A stretch of DNA of 64,000 nucleotides from Gonocerus acuteangulatus (GCA_946811695.1 OX328125.1:104070176-104134175); one strand, 5' to 3'; counted from the stretch's first letter, positions 22,440-34,754 are shown. The notes: a model not told the origin generated them from the letters alone. Numbers and translations are program-made.

Positions 22440-23170
22440 ATCTCCTTTAAAAAACGTCCAATTCGCAGGAACTGCGTCATCTTGGTGGGCTTTGATCTTT
22501 CGTGAAAAATATAATATAAAATCTCAAATAGAAAATATATTTAAGGCGCCACAACAGGAAGCTGACAGCATCATGGCGACTTCTCATCGTTCCATCTTGG
22601 AAACACGAAGACAATGTTTCACATTTTCTTACCTTGTTTTAATCAAATACTTTTTCACTGTTAAATGAAATTAAAATAAGCAACAACCAATTAAAATATT
22701 CAATAAGCAGATACAAAACCTCGTTCAAAAGAGCAAAACTAACACTTCCGAAGTTTCAAGTCCTTATTTATCTAATTGGCATTGCCCCATCAAAAATTAC
22801 ATAAGAACATTTTTTGGAGAGAATTTAGTAAGGTTTCCAATTGTCACCTTTCGCTTACCACGATTTCCTAATTGTTTTACGAGATATTTTGGAAAATATA
22901 CGAAAATCCCAAAACTTTTCTTGCCTCTTAATGAAACATTTTATTTCAAGTAGGTACGTCCTTAACTCCAAACGGAACCAAAATTTACCTATCTTAGATT
23001 AGATCAATGTCAAACGTTTGAAACAAATTTCAACTGAACCAATCGTTTCCGAATACCCAAACTGAAAATTAGGTTGGAAAATTATTTGTATCAATTTTTC
23101 TAGTAAACGGTTACAGATATCGCTTTAAAACTAGTTTCATTCGTTTTCCCACGTTAAAAAACCTACAAAA
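22440..23170 (+). repeat. Family A copy without the (TA)n end
   Basis: A head-like motif (CAATTCGCAGGAACTGCGTC) at 22455 is followed at 22730-23170 by the core: TTATCTAATTGGCATTGCCC, ATTTAGTAAGGTTTCC, ACTCCAAACGGAACC, and a TTTCATTCGTTTTCC-type segment. The stretch between head and core is only partly matched. Confidence 0.55.
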
Positions 23171-24015
23171 ATATTTTCTTCCTACCTTTATCCCCACGTG
23201 CATTTCCTGTATCCTTACGGTTTGGCCATTTCTACGGGATTTTGGGACCCCAGAAACTTATTTTCACTTTCTCTCTAGTGTACTTCCGCCTGAATTTCAT
23301 CAACTTGGGAATACTTCCTGCTTATATATGAGCAGGACTCGTCCAGTCTGGAGACCACCAAGTTCTCTAAATCTTTATACTTTATCGCCTATGAAAGTAC
23401 TCTGGATATACTAAAATTAAGAAGGGCCTTTATAAGTAGTAAGAACGACTTTGTAGACATTTTTCATACATTCGTTAATATTTTACAGGGCTTTATTATG
23501 TAGAAATACGCTTAACGTTTTACATGTGCTAGCCTTGTTGAAGAAGCTGCTTAGCTTACACGCCTCATAATTGGCGAACAATTTCGTATGATCCTTTAAA
23601 ATTCCATTTAATCTTTTTAGTGATTAATGAGTCTACCCGGAGTCGATGAGGTTAATTATAGTTCGTAGACTTTGGGAATTGGTAGAGTTTACAATTACAT
23701 TAATGAACGAGGTTGGTTTGCACTATGCATAGTCGACTCACAATATCTCGTTGTTTTTTTATTGATATGCTGAGTTTTTTAAGATCCAATGCTTGAAGTA
23801 ATTTATTTTTCGGTCGCATAAAACCATTTGTTGCACCATTTCCCTAAAGTTTTCCATAATTATTGAAACGTTATTCTATTTAATCTACTTATAAAAATAG
23901 TCCGAGAGCCAGTAACCTAGGTACTTTTTTATTTTTTTTTATTTATATTTTAACACCCTTAAAAGTGTCTGCCTTATTTATTACTCATTGTAAAATTGCC
24001 TTAATTTGCAATTTA
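23171..24015. other. Intronic sequence, no gene seen
   Basis: AT-rich without supported coding frames. From about 23935 it shares with 27570 a short stretch (TGCCTTATTTATTACTCATT) that leads into the inverted-repeat element. Confidence 0.4.
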
Positions 24016-25103
24016 TTTACATTAATGATAGTTGGCTTCTGAATAAAACACTATTTTGTGCAATATTATTTTGCACCTTTCCCCTATGCAGAGTAGCTGG
24101 TGTTCCAAGGTATGCCCAGAAAACACATACTTACCTTCTTATCTACCCTAGAGGTACATTGTAGAAAAATTTCAAGGTGCATAAAACACTTGATGAAAAG
24201 TGCGTTACTAGCTCTCCTACTAAAAGCACGAAAACGCCAATAAATCTGTCACTGCACTTGGACATCAGTCCCGAAAAGAAGACAAGGAATGTTTTTGTGT
24301 TTTAAACCTTTTTCCCCGTGTTGCTAAACTGAAGGCTCCACCGAACCTATCCTTGACTATGACCCTATTAACTCTTTAAGACTCATCAACCCTAATTCCA
24401 GAAGAACGAATCCCATAAAAGGTTCGCCTGACTTGGAGCAATTCGCCTTTCTAGATCTTCCATGTAATTACTGACTCCAGAGGTATAAATTCATGCTTCC
24501 TGAATCCCCTAACAGGTGGCGTGTTCCACCCCTGACCTATTGCAGGATTTTTTTTTTAAATCGACCTCTAACCTTTCATTGTTCCCCAATTTTCACGATA
24601 AGATTCTATTTAAGACAAAAATGAATTAAAATTTGATCAAATAGATTGCCAGTTGCCTGTTTCGAAAGGTGCTTAGTTCACGGTATTTTCAAGCTGATTT
24701 AACAAATTATACAGAAAGGGGATTTGGATTGGATACTAGGGAGGAAATGGATCCTTTTCTCAGTGGAAGTATACTAGCCTGGTGGTATATAGAGCACGAA
24801 ATCCCAACAAGGGGTGCACGCCCCACTTGGGGGCATAGAGAGATGTCAGGGGGGGTTGCAATCGCTTCGTATACATTTCCGAAAATAAAAAGTATTAGTC
24901 GGAGAGCTGGTAACGCACTTTTCATGAAGTGTTCTATGCACCTTGAAATTTTGCTATAATGTACCTCTAGGGTAGATAAGAAGGTAAGTATTTGTTTCCT
25001 GGACATACCTCGGAACACCAGGTACTCTGCATAGGGGAAAGGTGCAAAAAAATATTGCCCAAAAATAGTGTTTTATTCAGAAGCCAACTATCATTAATGT
25101 AAA
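24016..25103. mobile_element. Element with inverted repeats of about 210 bp
   Basis: TTTACATTAATGATAGTTGG at 24016 is inverted at 25084-25103. The arms stay matched through CTTTCCCCTATGCAGAG, TTCTTATCTACCCTAGAGG and AAAGTGCGTTAC to about 24225 and back from about 24896. The interior (24230-24890) has no recognised protein. It adjoins the head of a family A copy at 25105. A lone arm recurs at 27570-27860. Confidence 0.75.
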
Positions 25104-25104
25104 A

Positions 25105-25830
25105 AAGTCAATCTCGCAGGAACTGCATCATCTTACCGCGGTTCCGTTCATATCCCTAGTCTAATTTGGAAAGATTAAAATAGAAGCAGTTATTATTTTG
25201 GTTCCACCAGTCTTTTTTTTAAAATTAATTATTATAATGGCGTGTCAACCCTTAAGGTCACTAACGCCATTCCTGTGTGTAGTAAAGTCTTGATTTACGA
25301 TCTTATCTAGAAGGGTCGGCTAACACTAGAAACTGTCCGCTAGTGACAAGGTCTTGGAATCTTGGAAATCTATATTTCTAAGAATAAATTGTTTTTGTTA
25401 TTTTACTTAACCAGTTTTATTGTCAAATACATTATCCAACTATAAGCAATTAAAAAATAACAAGGAGTAAAACAGACAAAAAGAACCGTTCGAATAAACG
25501 AAATCAATTAATTTAATGTTTTAAGCACTTATTTCTCCGATTGACATAGCCTAATTAAAACTTTTTTCAGAACCTTTTTTGTAGAGCATTTTTTGTAAGC
25601 TTTCGAATGGTAATCATCCGCTTCACAAGATTGTCAACGGCTTTCGAGATACTAACGAAAGTATACAAAGTTACCAAAATTTTTTTTGTCTGTTAATAAA
25701 ATATTTTATTCTAACCCTTCCTTTACTCTAAACGTAACAAAAATTTCAACATATTAGTGTTGATGAAATTCGAACATGCAGAAAATGTTTCAACTGTATC
25801 CCATAATTCTAAGTACCAAAATCAAAGACA
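25105..25830 (+). repeat. Family A copy
   Basis: Head AGTCAATCTCGCAGGAACTG at 25107, then ACCGCGGTTCCGTTCATATC, and the core (TTTCTCCGATTGACATAGCC at 25532, TTCGAGATACTAACG, CATAATTCTAAGTACC). It stops before a (TA)n end. Confidence 0.7.
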
Positions 25831-25879
25831 AAGAACCCTCCCTAAGACGCTAGGCAGTTGAAAAGCTATATTTTGGAAA

Positions 25880-26945
25880 TCCATATCACTAACATTAAAT
25901 TGTTTTTCTTATTTTTCTTAACCTGTTTTATTTTCAAATACATTATCAAACTATAAGCAATTAAAAAATAACAAGGAATAAAAAACAAACAAAAAGAACA
26001 GTTCGAATAAGCGAAATCAATTACTTTAAAGTTTTAAGCTCTTATTTCTCCGATTGCCATCGCCTAATCAAAACTTTCATTAGAACCTTTTTTTAGAACA
26101 TTTAATAAGCTTTCTAATGGTATTCTTCCGTTTCCCAAGATTCTCAACCTTTTTCGAGATATTAAGGAAAGTAAACAAAGTTACCAAAACTTTTTATGTC
26201 TGTTAATAAAATATTTTATTCTAACCCTTCTTTAACTCCAAACGAAACCAAAATTTCAACATATTAGTTTTAATGAAAGTAGAACATGCAGAAAATGTTT
26301 CACCTGAATCCCATGATTCTAAGTACCCAAACCAAAAACGGTATCCAAAAACTATTTTTCCAATTTTGTCAAAAACGGTTAAAGCTATCGCTGGGATAGT
26401 ATTTTTAGATGGAACGGAATTTTTCTCCAGCGGTGGTACTCCTCCTCACTTCTTCCCGGAATATTTCGATGGATTCATCTACATCTTCTTCAGCCAGGTA
26501 CTTGCTTCTTCCTCGGTGGTAGCCAAGGGAATGACATTTTTCTCGATCTGGGTGCCTTTTCTCCCCTCTAGCCACAGTATCGGCGGACGAATGGTGTTCC
26601 ATCTAAAAATACTATCCCAGCGACGAAAAATAACATCAAACATATAAAACCTTACGGCGAGGAAAATAGAAGCAGGAGAGAGGAAAAAAAAAGACGCAAT
26701 ACCATCAGCGCTGCCAACGGACAGAATCCCAACTACACCAGGGAGCTTCAACACCATTCGTCCGCCGATACTGTGGCTAGAGGGGAGAAAAGGCGCCCAG
26801 ATCGAGAAAAATGTCATTCCCTTGGCTACCACCGAGGAAGAAACAAGTACCTGGCTGAAGAAGATGGAGATGAATCCATCGAAATATTCCGGGAAGAAGT
26901 GAGGAGGAGAACAACCGCTGGAGAAAAATGCCGTTCCATCTAAAA

Positions 26946-26995
<50 letters not shown>

Positions 26996-27115
26996 TTGAA
27001 CCACCGTTATTTTCGGTCTCTAGGGGCCCTTTCAAATTAGACGAAAGATTTTTGTACCAAATTTCATCAAAATCGGACCATTCGTCTGGGAGCTACAGAG
27101 CGAACAGACAAATAT
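25880..27115 (+). repeat. Family A copy carrying a foldback and (TA)n
   Basis: Core at 26040-26390 (TTTCTCCGATTGCCATCGCC, GAATCCCATGATTCTAAGTA), then the hairpin 26400-26948, then (TA)n at 26952-26992. After that come the post-(TA)n segment (CCACCGTTATTTTCGG) and a CAAATTAGACGAAAGATTTT segment at 27030. The upstream part 25880-26000 repeats 25381-25510. Confidence 0.65.
26400..26948. mobile_element. Foldback with arms of about 195 bp
   Basis: TATTTTTAGATGGAACGG at 26400 and its inverse CCGTTCCATCTAAAAATA at the right end bound two arms (to about 26594; from about 26751) sharing CCACAGTATCGGCGGACGAA and TTCGATGGATTCATC. A loop of about 155 bp separates them. The arms are GC-richer than their surroundings and open on both strands (for example SIEIFREEVRR), so they may be captured coding DNA, but I recognise no protein. 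Confidence 0.75.
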
Positions 27116-27267
27116 AATGCAGGGGGCTAAAATGTAAATAAATAAAAAAAACAAAGTACCTAGTTTTTATTTTGAATAATAATAATATTTATTTGTCGCA
27201 CCGCATCTTGGGCGAAGTGCATTTTTCTATACTTTTTAGTAGAGGGCGATGCAAAATAGGTTTATTT

Positions 27268-27561
27268 TTAATATTAAATAAAGTGCTTTATTCACGCTGC
27301 GATTTAAACAGCGTCTTCTATAAACATATTAGAAAATAATTACAAAAGGGCAGACACTTTTGTGGAGTTTAATTATCAGGAAACATAAAAATAAATGTTG
27401 CCTATGATAGACTGGAATACACTGCGTGTAACTGTAAGAGTGAATGACAGCACCGCGCAGTTGTGGTTATTCTCTGCGCTCTCATTGGTTCTTGCTCATA
27501 TGATCTTGAACAGCTGTTCCGGTTTAAATGGAAGCGTGAATAAAACTCTCATTTAATATTA
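27268..27561. mobile_element. MITE with terminal inverted repeats of about 41 bp
   Basis: Left TAATATTAAATAAAGTGCTT then TATTCACGCTGCGATTTAAA; right end is the inverse with a few changes (TTTAAATGGAAGCGTGAATA then AAACTCTCATTTAATATTA). 294 bp, no coding. Flanking A/T bases prevent a confident target-site call. Confidence 0.7.
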
Positions 27562-27569
27562 GAATAAAA

Positions 27570-27860
27570 ACATTTTTTTTTTATACATATTATTCCCCTT
27601 AAAATTGTTTGCCTTATTTATTACTTATTGTAAAATTGTCTTAATTTTACATTAAAGATAGTTGGCTTCTGAATAAATCACTGTTTTTGGGCAATATTGT
27701 TTAGCACCTTTCCCCTATGCGCAGAACCTGGTGTTCCAAGGTATGTCCAGGAAACAGATAATTACCTTCTTATCTAGCCAAGAGGTACATTATAGCAAAA
27801 TTTCAACGTGCATAAAACACTTCATGAAAAGTGCGTTGCTGGCTCTCGGACAATATTTAA
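27570..27860 (+). repeat. Lone arm of the 24016-25103 element
   Basis: Matches the left arm, including ATAGTTGGCTTCTGAATAAA, CACCTTTCCCCTATGC, GGTGTTCCAAGGTATG and AAAAGTGCGTTGC. No inverted partner follows. Confidence 0.7.
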
Positions 27861-28145
27861 AACGCAGATACATTAACTGTTCCGAATTGTTCACAAGACG
27901 AAATTGTTGTAAAGAAGTCACAACACGAAATTGTTTCATCTCTCAAATAAAAAGAAAGTTTTTAAGTATTTTAAACTTTGTACGTAATTTATTTATTTTT
28001 TTTATATTTCAACAAATCTACTTCCTCGTAAAATTTGGTTTTAAGTTATTTTTATATTAGTATGTAATTATTTATGCCTTAAAAGTAGTAATAATTTTTA
28101 TTCATAAGCTCGTTCGTATTATTAAAAATTATAAATAAACGTTTA

Positions 28146-31100
28146 ACTCCGTCAAAGACGGTCCCAAGCCCGTTTGAAAAAGGAGGAGGGTTAGCAAGGG
28201 GGTGGCGTACCTGCTGTCAAAAGCAGCCAGGAAACTAGATAGCAGTTTCAACCAAACTCCATAAAATGGCAGAGGTTTCTTTAAAAAAAGTCCCCATAGG
28301 GGCCCATTCGGATCTGGGGGGGACCCAGCCAATGCCACTAGTGGAAAAGAATAAGAGCAGAATAAGGACTGCCAAAAGTAGAAATAGACGAAGACTAAGG
28401 AAGGACCCAAGCAATAATCTGCGAATAGGAACCTGGAACGTTAGGAGCTTATTCCAAGCTGGAGCGAGTAAAGCCTTAGAGAGTGAGCTGGATTTATACA
28501 ATGTAGATGTGATTGCCTTGCAGGAGATCCGCTGGAGAGATACAGAGGTTGTGAATCTCAGTAAATATATTTTAATCAACAGTGGTAATAAGCAGAATAT
28601 ATTTGGTACCGGGTTTATGGTAAGAAAGAACCTCAAGCACTGTATACTGAACTATGAATGCATAACGGAAAGGATCTGCAAATTACGACTCAGAGGGAAG
28701 TTTAAGAACATTTCACTACTCAGTGTGCATGCCCCAACAGAAGACAAAGATGATCAGACCAAGGATGAATTTTATGCTCAGCTGGAGAGGGCATATGATA
28801 GCCTCCCTAATTATGACGCTAGGATAGTCCTTGGTGACCTGAACGCAAAGGTTGGCATTGAGGAGGTTTTCCGACCAACAATAGGAATACACAGCGGGCA
28901 CGTCAAGTCCAATGACAATGGTGTGCGGTCAATCAGCTTCGCAATGGAAAAGGGTCTCAGAATAGTTAGCACATATTTCCAACATAAAAGAGCTCAAAAG
29001 ATGACGTGGTCATCCGGATGGAGAGAAGTCGAATCAGATTGATCATGTGCTTATCGACATCCGACATGCCTCGCATATTATGGATTCACGCAGTTATAGG
29101 GTTGCTTGTTCCGATAGTGATCATTACATGGTTTTAACTAAGTACAGACAGAAACTGGCCGATGCCAGAAAATCACAGGAGCAAACTGCGGTTGTATATG
29201 ATGTGAGCAAGCTGAAAAATGAGGAAGTGCGTAACACATTTAGAGAAAAGTTCCACGAAAATAGGGATAAGATGAGAATCCCAGGCGACGAAGGAAACAT
29301 CGAAGGTTATTGGAACTCCCTGAAGGCTGCTGTTAGGAAAACGGCTTGGACGCAAACCGAAGAAAATAACGGAAGACTGGTTTGACCAAGACTGCGAAAA
29401 AGCAGTGAACGAAAAGAAACTGGCCTATATCCGGTGCGTCCAACGGAATACAAGGCAGGCCAGGGATTTATTTAGGCAAACACAGAAAATAGTAAAGAAA
29501 ACCTGTAGAAAGAAGAAAAGAGAGGCAGAGTATAAGCGCCTTGAAGATATAAAAGAATCGTACCAGGTCAAAGACAGCCGGAAATTCTTCCGGGGAGTGA
29601 ATGAGGTGAAGCGAGGGCCCAGCCTTGGAACTGATTATATACGAAACGAGCAAGGTGAAATTGTCAGCAACCAATCAGAGGTCATGGAACGGTGGGTTAG
29701 GCATTTCAAGGAGATGCTGAACACGGAGAGTATTACAGACACAGACATGAGCGCCTTACCCTTAAATACGAGCCCAGGGAACGACGAAGATGTGGAGCCC
29801 CCTCCTGATATGGAAGAAATTATGGAAATTATCTCAGAACTTAAGAATAATAAAGCTCCAGGAGGGGATGGCATACATGCGGAAATGCTGCGACATGGTG
29901 GAGCAGACCTCTGGGATGGAGTGTACCAGCTGATCTTCGAGGTATGGATCCAAGAGAAAATGCCAAAGGATTGGGAAGAAGCTCTCCTTTGCCCTATCTT
30001 TAAGAAGGGAAATCGGACTGTTTGCAACAACTACCGAGGTATTGCACTGGTGAATGTCGCCTATAAAGTTTTCTCTATTGCCATAAGCAGGCGTCTAATA
30101 AAGATAGTAGAGAAGGTAATTGGAGAATACCAGTGCGGTTTCAGACCAGGATGGAATGGATCACATATTCTCGGTCAGGCAAATGCTGGGAAAGTCAACA
30201 GAGTTTAATGTTACTCTTCATCATGTTTTTGTTGACTTCAGGCAAGCCTACGATAGCATCAACCGCGAAAATATGTACAAATGCCTTAGGATACTTGGTG
30301 TGCCAGGGAAGCTTATTAGACTGGTACGGATGACCTTAGAGACAACTAGATGCAGGGTGAAAGCTGGTCAGAAGTGTTCTGCCGCATTTGATGTAAGAAG
30401 AGGCCTTAGACAGGGCATTAGGAAAATTAGGTCAAACCCCGGCGGAACTATTTACAATAGGCTGACCCAACATCTAGCCTATGCGGATGATGTCGTTATA
30501 TCAGGTAAAACATTCGCAGCTGTCGCCGGGGCTCTGGAAGAATTCCTGCGTGGTGCAAGAGAACTTGGACTGGAAGTAAATGTGGAGAAGACGGTCTATA
30601 TGAAGTCAGCAACGTCAGAAGAAGCCCATGAAGAAGTTGTCGTCTTTGGAGAGTACTCTTTTGCGAGATCCAAAGAATTCAAATATCTAGGCAGCAAGCT
30701 GACAGAAAATAATGAAATACCAGCTGATATAAAGGCGAGAATTGCTGCTGGAAACAGATGTTTGTTTGAACTGCAGAGAGTACTCAAGTATAAAAGGTTG
30801 TCCAGAAATGCAAAGGCACTTGTATATAGAAGTATCCTGAGGCCAACAGTCACCTATGGCAGTGAGGCATGGACCCTAACATCAGAGTCAATGCATATGC
30901 TGAGAGTGTGGGAGCGAAAGGTTCTGCGGCGGATTTATGGGCCTGTGAAGATTGGTGAGCAGTGGAGGATTAGGAGCAACCAAGAGCTGCGGGATCTTTA
31001 TGCAGAGCCGGACATAGTGGCACACATTAAGACTGGGCGGCTGCGATGGCTTGGCCATGTTGAAAGGATGGGACCTACACGACTCCCCCGGAAACTTCTG

Positions 31101-31289
31101 TACGGCAAGCCTGGAGGAGGACGGAGGCGAGGGAAGCCCCGTCTTCGCTGGCTGGACGACTTCGAAAAAGACCTGAAGGATCTGGGGATCAGCCGTTGGA
31201 GGAGATTCGCTGCCGACCGGGGAGAATTGAAGAAGCTGCTAGCAGAGGCCATGGTCCTTCATGGACTTTAGCGCCCACCAGTAAGTAAG
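28146..31289 (+). mobile_element. RTE-like non-LTR retrotransposon with 16-bp target duplication
   Basis: A 3.1-kb insertion flanked by identical TATAAATAAACGTTTA copies (28130-28145 and 31290-31305). It encodes an apurinic-type endonuclease plus reverse transcriptase in what was one long frame and ends in a short tetranucleotide-like tail (AGTAAGTAAG). Size, single ORF, short 3' UTR and simple-repeat tail fit the RTE group. The exact target duplication suggests an insertion that is complete or nearly so, but the coding frame is broken. Confidence 0.85.
28266..31271 (+). pseudogene. RTE-like endonuclease-reverse transcriptase, frameshifted
   Basis: The N-terminal APE-type endonuclease has LRIGTWNVRSL, QEIRWRDTE, SVHAPTEDK, LGDLNAKVG and, after a shift, NQIDHVLID and SDSDHYMV. 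The RT has NNKAPGGDGIHAEML, CPIFKKGNRTVCNNYRGIAL, YQCGFRPG, VDFRQAYDSI, RRGLRQG and LAYADDVV. The C-terminus has LTYGSEAWTL-like and RRRGKPRLRWLDD motifs. The frame changes at about 29015, 29347 and 30150. After RGLRQG, roughly 15 residues normally found before the YADD region are missing in frame. It cannot make an active protein. Confidence 0.85.
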
Positions 31290-31305
31290 TATAAATAAAC
31301 GTTTA

Positions 31306-31466
31306 GTTATTAAAATTATTCAGTTGTACTACAAATTACGTTTTAAGGGGGGCATGAAAATATTATTTTTGGTTTGGGGAGGATCGGTGAAATAATGGAA
31401 ACCCTGATATAGAGGCTTCAAATTGGGGTCGTGCTAACAATAATTCAAATAAAATAAAATAACGGA

Positions 31467-31527
<61 letters not shown>

Positions 31528-31784
31528 GGTAGGGTTTGAGTACGCTAAAATCATTTTCAACATCGAAAGCCGGGGGAGAACTTTTTGCAGTCGAAAAACT
31601 AAGAATTTTTAGCACATGTCTCAGTTTTCTTCATTAATTTGTGAACCGTTGATTTTGAGGGAAAAATCTTCAAATAGGGATTAAAGAGCATTAAATTCTG
31701 CGTTTAATGAGTTGTTCAAAGTTTAAACTCGGCCAGGTAAAATTACCGCAATTGCTAGGAAAAAAAAACAAGAATTATTTCCAG
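31306..31784. other. Intronic sequence with a long poly-T
   Basis: No gene seen. About 52 consecutive T at 31472-31523. Confidence 0.6.
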
Positions 31785-31931
31785 TTTTACGAGAAATGGA
31801 TTCATTCGTTTTCCTACGCCAAGGGACCTATAAAATGAATACGTACTTGATCCTTTCAAATCATACAAAAGATTTTTGTACCAATTGTCATCAAAATCCA
31901 ACCGTTTTTGAGCTGTTGAGAGAGCGAATAG

Positions 31932-31987
<56 letters not shown>

Positions 31988-32090
31988 ATCCACCGTTATT
32001 TTTTAAATCTACGAGTTCTGATACTGAAAATGTTTTAGTCTGCACTTTCGGATTAAGGTAAACCTCATAAGCGGGTTACCTCCCAATGAC
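31785..32090 (+). repeat. Family A fragment around (TA)n
   Basis: TGGATTCATTCGTTTTCCTA, TCATACAAAAGATTTTTGTA, then GAGAGCGAATAGACAAATA and (TA)n (31936-31981). After the tract comes the family A tail (AATCCACCGTTATTTT, ACTTTCGGATTAAGG, CCTCATAAGCGGG). Confidence 0.7.
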
Positions 32091-32955
32091 GGTGGAAAGA
32101 ACCGAGCTAAAAAATAACGTTGCCAGCCCTAGAATAAATTAAACCACCAACCCTATTAGCCCTAACACTCTCGAGCATCGGAACTCAAAGTAATAAAATA
32201 CAAAATAGAAAGAATTGGGATATTTTCCAGAACAATCAGCAAATTGCCTTTACATGAGTAAGATAATGGATTTAACTTATTATCTCTGAGTAATAAATTC
32301 CTTTACTCATTCCTTCCCCTCCCGAGGACACGAGCCAATAAAGAACGAGTCTGATTCACCAACACTCGCAATTTTTTCACCCTAAGAGACTACACCCAGG
32401 CACGGAACCCAGCCCTTTCAACCCTACCTCCTCCGTCATTCAGCCATTGTGCCAAGTCTCATTAATTTATTCAACTTCAATTACAGACCTACTAATTACT
32501 TCACTCTAAACCCTTTCATTTAATTCACTATTGATACATATTCCAAGAATTTTTTTAACGAATTATGAATGAATTTACATTGAGAATGCAGTCAGGAAAT
32601 AATAATTAAAAAATCCTTAAATATTCATCGCACTTACCTGGAATAAAATGAAGTACTCTTACATATTTTCACAGTTAGAAATATATATTGGGCCACAAAG
32701 TAGCATAAACATCAAGCTACTTATAGAAAATGTGATTCTGAGCAAAAATGTCCCTACTACGATGATTCGGGCAATGGTTTCTGGACACACTGGAGGTAAA
32801 ACAACCTGCTGAAACCACGTTTTTCGAGCTTTAATTTGCCACAACTGTTGTTAGAGACAAACGCTTCAATTAACAGTTGTAGGCTCGACATTTTGCACTT
32901 TTTTGTACTAAGTAATATAATTTTGCATCACGGAATATGAGGATTTGTTCGGTCT
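32091..32955. other. Intronic sequence, no gene seen
   Basis: No supported frame or repeat. A minus-strand frame at 32659-32844 is hydrophobic but lacks splice signals and any family resemblance. Confidence 0.4.
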
Positions 32956-32959
32956 ATCA

Positions 32960-33670
32960 TTGTGAGGGAGAAGCGTGGGGAGAACGTATTTTTCGGTCCG
33001 CAATAGTAAGGTAGTAGTTTGGGGAGAACGTCTTTTTCGGTACGCTCCAGTGAGAGAGTAGCATGGGAAGAACGTCTTTTACCGCCGCAAGAGTGAGGGA
33101 GTAGTGTGGGAAGAACGTCTTTTTCCCCGCACTTTTGGGGATAGTTTGGAGAGACCGTCTTTTACGACCCGCACAAGTGATGGAGTAGCGTGGGAAGAAT
33201 GTCTTTTTTACCCGTACCAGTGAGGGAGTAGCGTGGGGAGAACGTCCTTTTCCGCGCACTAGTGAGGGATAGTTTGGGGAGACCGTCTTTTTCGGCCCGC
33301 ACAAATGATTGAATAGCCTGGGCAGAATGTATTTTAGCCCGCACCAGTGAGGGAGTAGTATGGGAAGAACGTCGTTTACCTCGCACTTGTGGGGGATAGT
33401 TTGGGGAGACAGTCTTTTTCGGCCCGAACAAGTGATGGAGTAGCGTGGGGAGAATGTCTTTTTTGCCTGCACCAGTGAGGGATTAGCATGAGGAGAACGT
33501 CTTTTTCGGCCCGCACCAGTGAGGAGTACCGTGTGAGGAACGTGAGTGAGTCTTCGACGGCCCGCACTAGTGAGGGAGTAGTGTGGTGAGTGAGTCTTTG
33601 ACGGCTCGCACTAGTGAGGGGGTAGTGTGGGGAGAAAGTCTTTGACGGCCTGTTCCTGTTTGGATTAGTA
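32960..33670. repeat. Imperfect tandem repeat of about 43-44 bp, about 16 copies
   Basis: Units contain GTAGCGTGGGGAGAACGTC then TTTTTCGGCCCGCACCAGTG, with many substitutions and small indels (a 43-bp step between 33185 and 33228). Long minus-strand frames (up to 171 aa, repeated SPHATPSLVRA-like blocks) arise because units lack stops in that direction; unit length drift breaks a common frame, so I do not call a gene. Confidence 0.85.
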
Positions 33671-34460
33671 TGGGTGAAGTGACCAGCCACGCTGTTGAAA
33701 AAATAATAAACAGTGTACTAATATTGTAACCTGTGATAAGTAAGGGTTTTATGTGGAGTTATAATGAAAATAGGGTAATATAAAGTAGGATTATGGAGGT
33801 TGTACCTGGAGGGGATATATTGAAGAGTCCTGCCTACTCCTTAAGGATTAGAGTCACCCTCTTAGCTCTCTTTATATCCTTCCGCTCCCCTTTATCCCCT
33901 AATATTCTCTCAAGGCTTCTATTTTATTCCTTAGCTGGAATTATTTTACCTCAGACCCACTCAAAGGATTTAGCTATTTTTACTTCGTCCAATGAAGGCA
34001 TTAAACCCTGAGATTTTGGGGCAAAATTTACTTCGGCAAACATTTTCTTTAATTATATTTGCTCTATATTTAGCCTCTAGTCTTTGTTATTATCGTACTA
34101 AAACTCTATTACGGAGGTGCTTTACACAGAAATTTTCTTTAAACTAATTTACTAAAAGTCTATTTATTTATTTTTAACCATGTTTAATACTAACTTATAA
34201 TTCATTTTTTGAATTCTACATTTGTTATTAACAGCAACTCAATCACTAAAAAAAAATTTAGTTGTGTAGGAAATAATTTTTATAATTTCTTGAAGAAACA
34301 CACACCGTTCTCAATCGAAGTAATAAAATCTTAAATATTTCTCTCTGGGTTCCAAAGAATCGTTTATGAACAAAATTTTACTATGCATAAAAAACCCCGC
34401 AGAAAACAATAAATGAAATCCTATTTAAATACAGTAATTAGTAGTAGTTATTGTATAAGC
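33671..34460. other. Intronic sequence, no gene seen
   Basis: No repeat or gene recognised. It ends at the split SINE head. Confidence 0.4.
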
Positions 34461-34461
34461 T

Positions 34462-34476
34462 GGGGGCGAGGTTAGC
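34462..34476 (+). mobile_element. 5' tip of the SINE family B copy continued at 44661
   Basis: GGGGGCGAGGTTAGC is the first 15 bp of SINE family B. The element resumes with GGTTAGCTCAGTGGTAG at 44661; the 7-bp GGTTAGC is present at both ends of the intervening 10.2 kb as its target duplication. Confidence 0.8.
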
Positions 34477-34754
34477 CAGGGTGTCTACTGCACGAAAAAG
34501 TCACGAAAATCACGAAAATGTCACGAAATGAAAAATAGGGCACGAAAAAGTCACGAATTTGGAAACCATGTCACGAAATTTTTCTATTCCAAGATTTCCC
34601 ATCAAAGAGCTAAATTCAGCCAAGTTTCTGAAATTAATCTTTTCCCACTAAAACTGTGTACAATCCGGTAGAGTGAAAACTCGCAGGTATTAGCAAGGGC
34701 TCTTGCGATGATGCCTGCCTTAAAGTTATGTAGGTATAGAAAATACTATTGATG

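Noticed and set aside
28235..31252. Minus-strand frames over the RTE-like LINE, and similar ones over 40582-41941
   Set aside because: Shadows of the plus-strand endonuclease-RT genes.
32957..33690. Repeat protein encoded by the 43-bp array
   Set aside because: Unit length varies and frames shift; no start context, splice sites or known family.
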